From Chromatiaceae bacterium (GTDB taxonomy: Bacteria > Pseudomonadota > Gammaproteobacteria > Chromatiales > Chromatiaceae): 6,080 bases of DNA. The stretch is from assembly GCA_012962365.1 (NCBI GenBank), contig DTXR01000246.1:1-6080 (forward strand), written 5' to 3'. This document shows, in pieces, positions 5,266-6,080 of the stretch. Numbering within the stretch: the first letter of the stretch is position 1; every line of letters begins with the position of its first letter. A program made the position numbers and the translations under genes. The notes under the pieces were generated by a model. The model was not told the origin of the DNA and ran no database searches. It was given only the letters and a program-made list of their open reading frames with translations.

Positions 5266-6080
5266 GAAATCCAGACGCAAGGAAAAGGAACGCAGCCGAC
5301 TCGACCGGCTGGCGGGGCAGAACACTGCGCTGAGCTCAAAGCAGGATGTTCTGAAAAAGCAGTGCAAGATGCTGCGCAAAAAGCACAAGTCCTTGGCGGC
5401 GGGATACCAGGCGATCCTCGACGGATCCAAGGAGCTGCATACAAAAATCTCTGAGTTGCAGTCGAAATACAGCCGGGCCACAGAGCGTATGCAGCAGGAA
5501 CGGCAGCGTGCCAAAAAGATACGGCATCGTCTCGAACGTCTCCAATCCCGCCAGGAAGCGGAACAGCATCAGATCAATGCCCTGCATCAACAGCTCGAGC
5601 AGCAGGCGCAGGTAACGGAATCATTGCCAGAGCGTCTCGCCGGCGTTGAGCAACTGGCCCGGCAGGGAGCGCTGCTGCAAGAGCAGCTCGAACAGCTTTA
5701 TACAGATAAGGCGGGGCTGGATGATCAGATTGCCTCGTTGATCTCTCATGTCATTGACCTCGAAACCGGCCACAAGAATCTGGGTTCGACCATCGGTGAT
5801 CTTTCGGGTGCGCTCGATGAAGTGGTCTCGAGGGCGGATGAGCAACTGGGCAAGTATCAGAGCCTGGACACACGCCTGAATGCTCTGGAGCAGACGAATC
5901 CCGAACTGTTGCGGCATGTGAAACAGCTGCAGGTGCAAGCCGCCGATGTGAAGGAAAACCTGTCAGCATCGGAACAACGCATGGCGAATCGGGCAGCCGC
6001 AATCGAAAAACAATTGCAGCAGATGGAGTCCGAATACGGTCGCTTGCTGAAAGATGGGCTGAACCGGCACCAGGAGCGGA
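5258..6080 (+). CDS. N-terminal part of a long coiled-coil protein, function unknown (runs off the window)
   Basis: This frame is open from ATG 5258 to the last base, giving 274 codons with no stop; the 3' end is outside the window. The N-terminus is very basic (MGKKSRRKEKERSRLDRL). The rest is almost entirely Gln/Glu/Lys/Arg/Leu/Ala with heptad-like spacing of Leu and other hydrophobic residues, as in SMC-like or filament-forming coiled coils. The helix is broken by a Pro near residue 126 (SLPERL), by a Gly/Ser-rich patch near 182-191, and by NPELL near 220. No signal peptide or membrane segment appears in this part. Low complexity makes homology calls unreliable, so I assign no family. Its position suggests co-transcription with the cyclic-di-GMP module, perhaps as a structural or scaffold component (inference). 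An internal start is unlikely given the strong Shine-Dalgarno at 5244-5248. Confidence 0.85.
   Translation, partial: MGKKSRRKEKERSRLDRLAGQNTALSSKQDVLKKQCKMLRKKHKSLAAGYQAILDGSKELHTKISELQSKYSRATERMQQERQRAKKIRHRLERLQSRQEAEQHQINALHQQLEQQAQVTESLPERLAGVEQLARQGALLQEQLEQLYTDKAGLDDQIASLISHVIDLETGHKNLGSTIGDLSGALDEVVSRADEQLGKYQSLDTRLNALEQTNPELLRHVKQLQVQAADVKENLSASEQRMANRAAAIEKQLQQMESEYGRLLKDGLNRHQER

Overview
The window looks like chromosomal DNA of a proteobacterium, most likely a gammaproteobacterium. Base composition is balanced to slightly GC-rich. The tRNA-Phe closely resembles the E. coli gene and carries an encoded CCA, and the start sites have ordinary Shine-Dalgarno and sigma70-like signals. 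The genus cannot be named from the sequence. Every supported gene lies on the + strand.

Layout: (1) 1-219 is the 3' end of an unrecognised gene. (2) 355-520 is a compact tRNA-Phe(GAA) unit: a near-consensus promoter with a GC-rich discriminator, the tRNA, and a strong intrinsic terminator. (3) 609-5183 is a three-gene signalling cluster. The first gene encodes a degenerate receiver domain fused to an unrecognised, very basic C-terminal region. The second encodes a soluble histidine kinase (degenerate receiver, PAS, HisKA, HATPase_c). The third encodes a response regulator with REC-PAS-GGDEF-EAL architecture, so its output is synthesis and/or breakdown of cyclic di-GMP. Kinase and regulator overlap by 4 bp (ATGA). 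(4) 5258-6080 is the first 274 codons of a long coiled-coil protein that leaves the window, 74 bp downstream with no terminator visible between.

How it may work (inference): the kinase autophosphorylates at His268 and passes phosphate to Asp60 of the third protein, tuning its cyclic-di-GMP activities. The most unusual feature is that the first two proteins start with paralogous receivers, about half identical over 124 residues and aligned without gaps. In both, the phospho-accepting aspartate is replaced by glutamate (Glu58), while an acidic-pocket Asp and the beta5 Lys remain. The DNA duplication may include the promoter, because both genes have an extended -10 of the form TGnTAGGAT shortly upstream. 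The small protein may act as a partner or competitor of the kinase through matching receiver domains. That proposal and the basic C-terminal region are the parts most likely to be undescribed.

No CRISPR array, insertion sequence, phage gene or att repeat was found. The stretches without a gene (220-397, 474-608, 1476-1590, 5184-5257) are all under 200 bases and hold only the signals listed.
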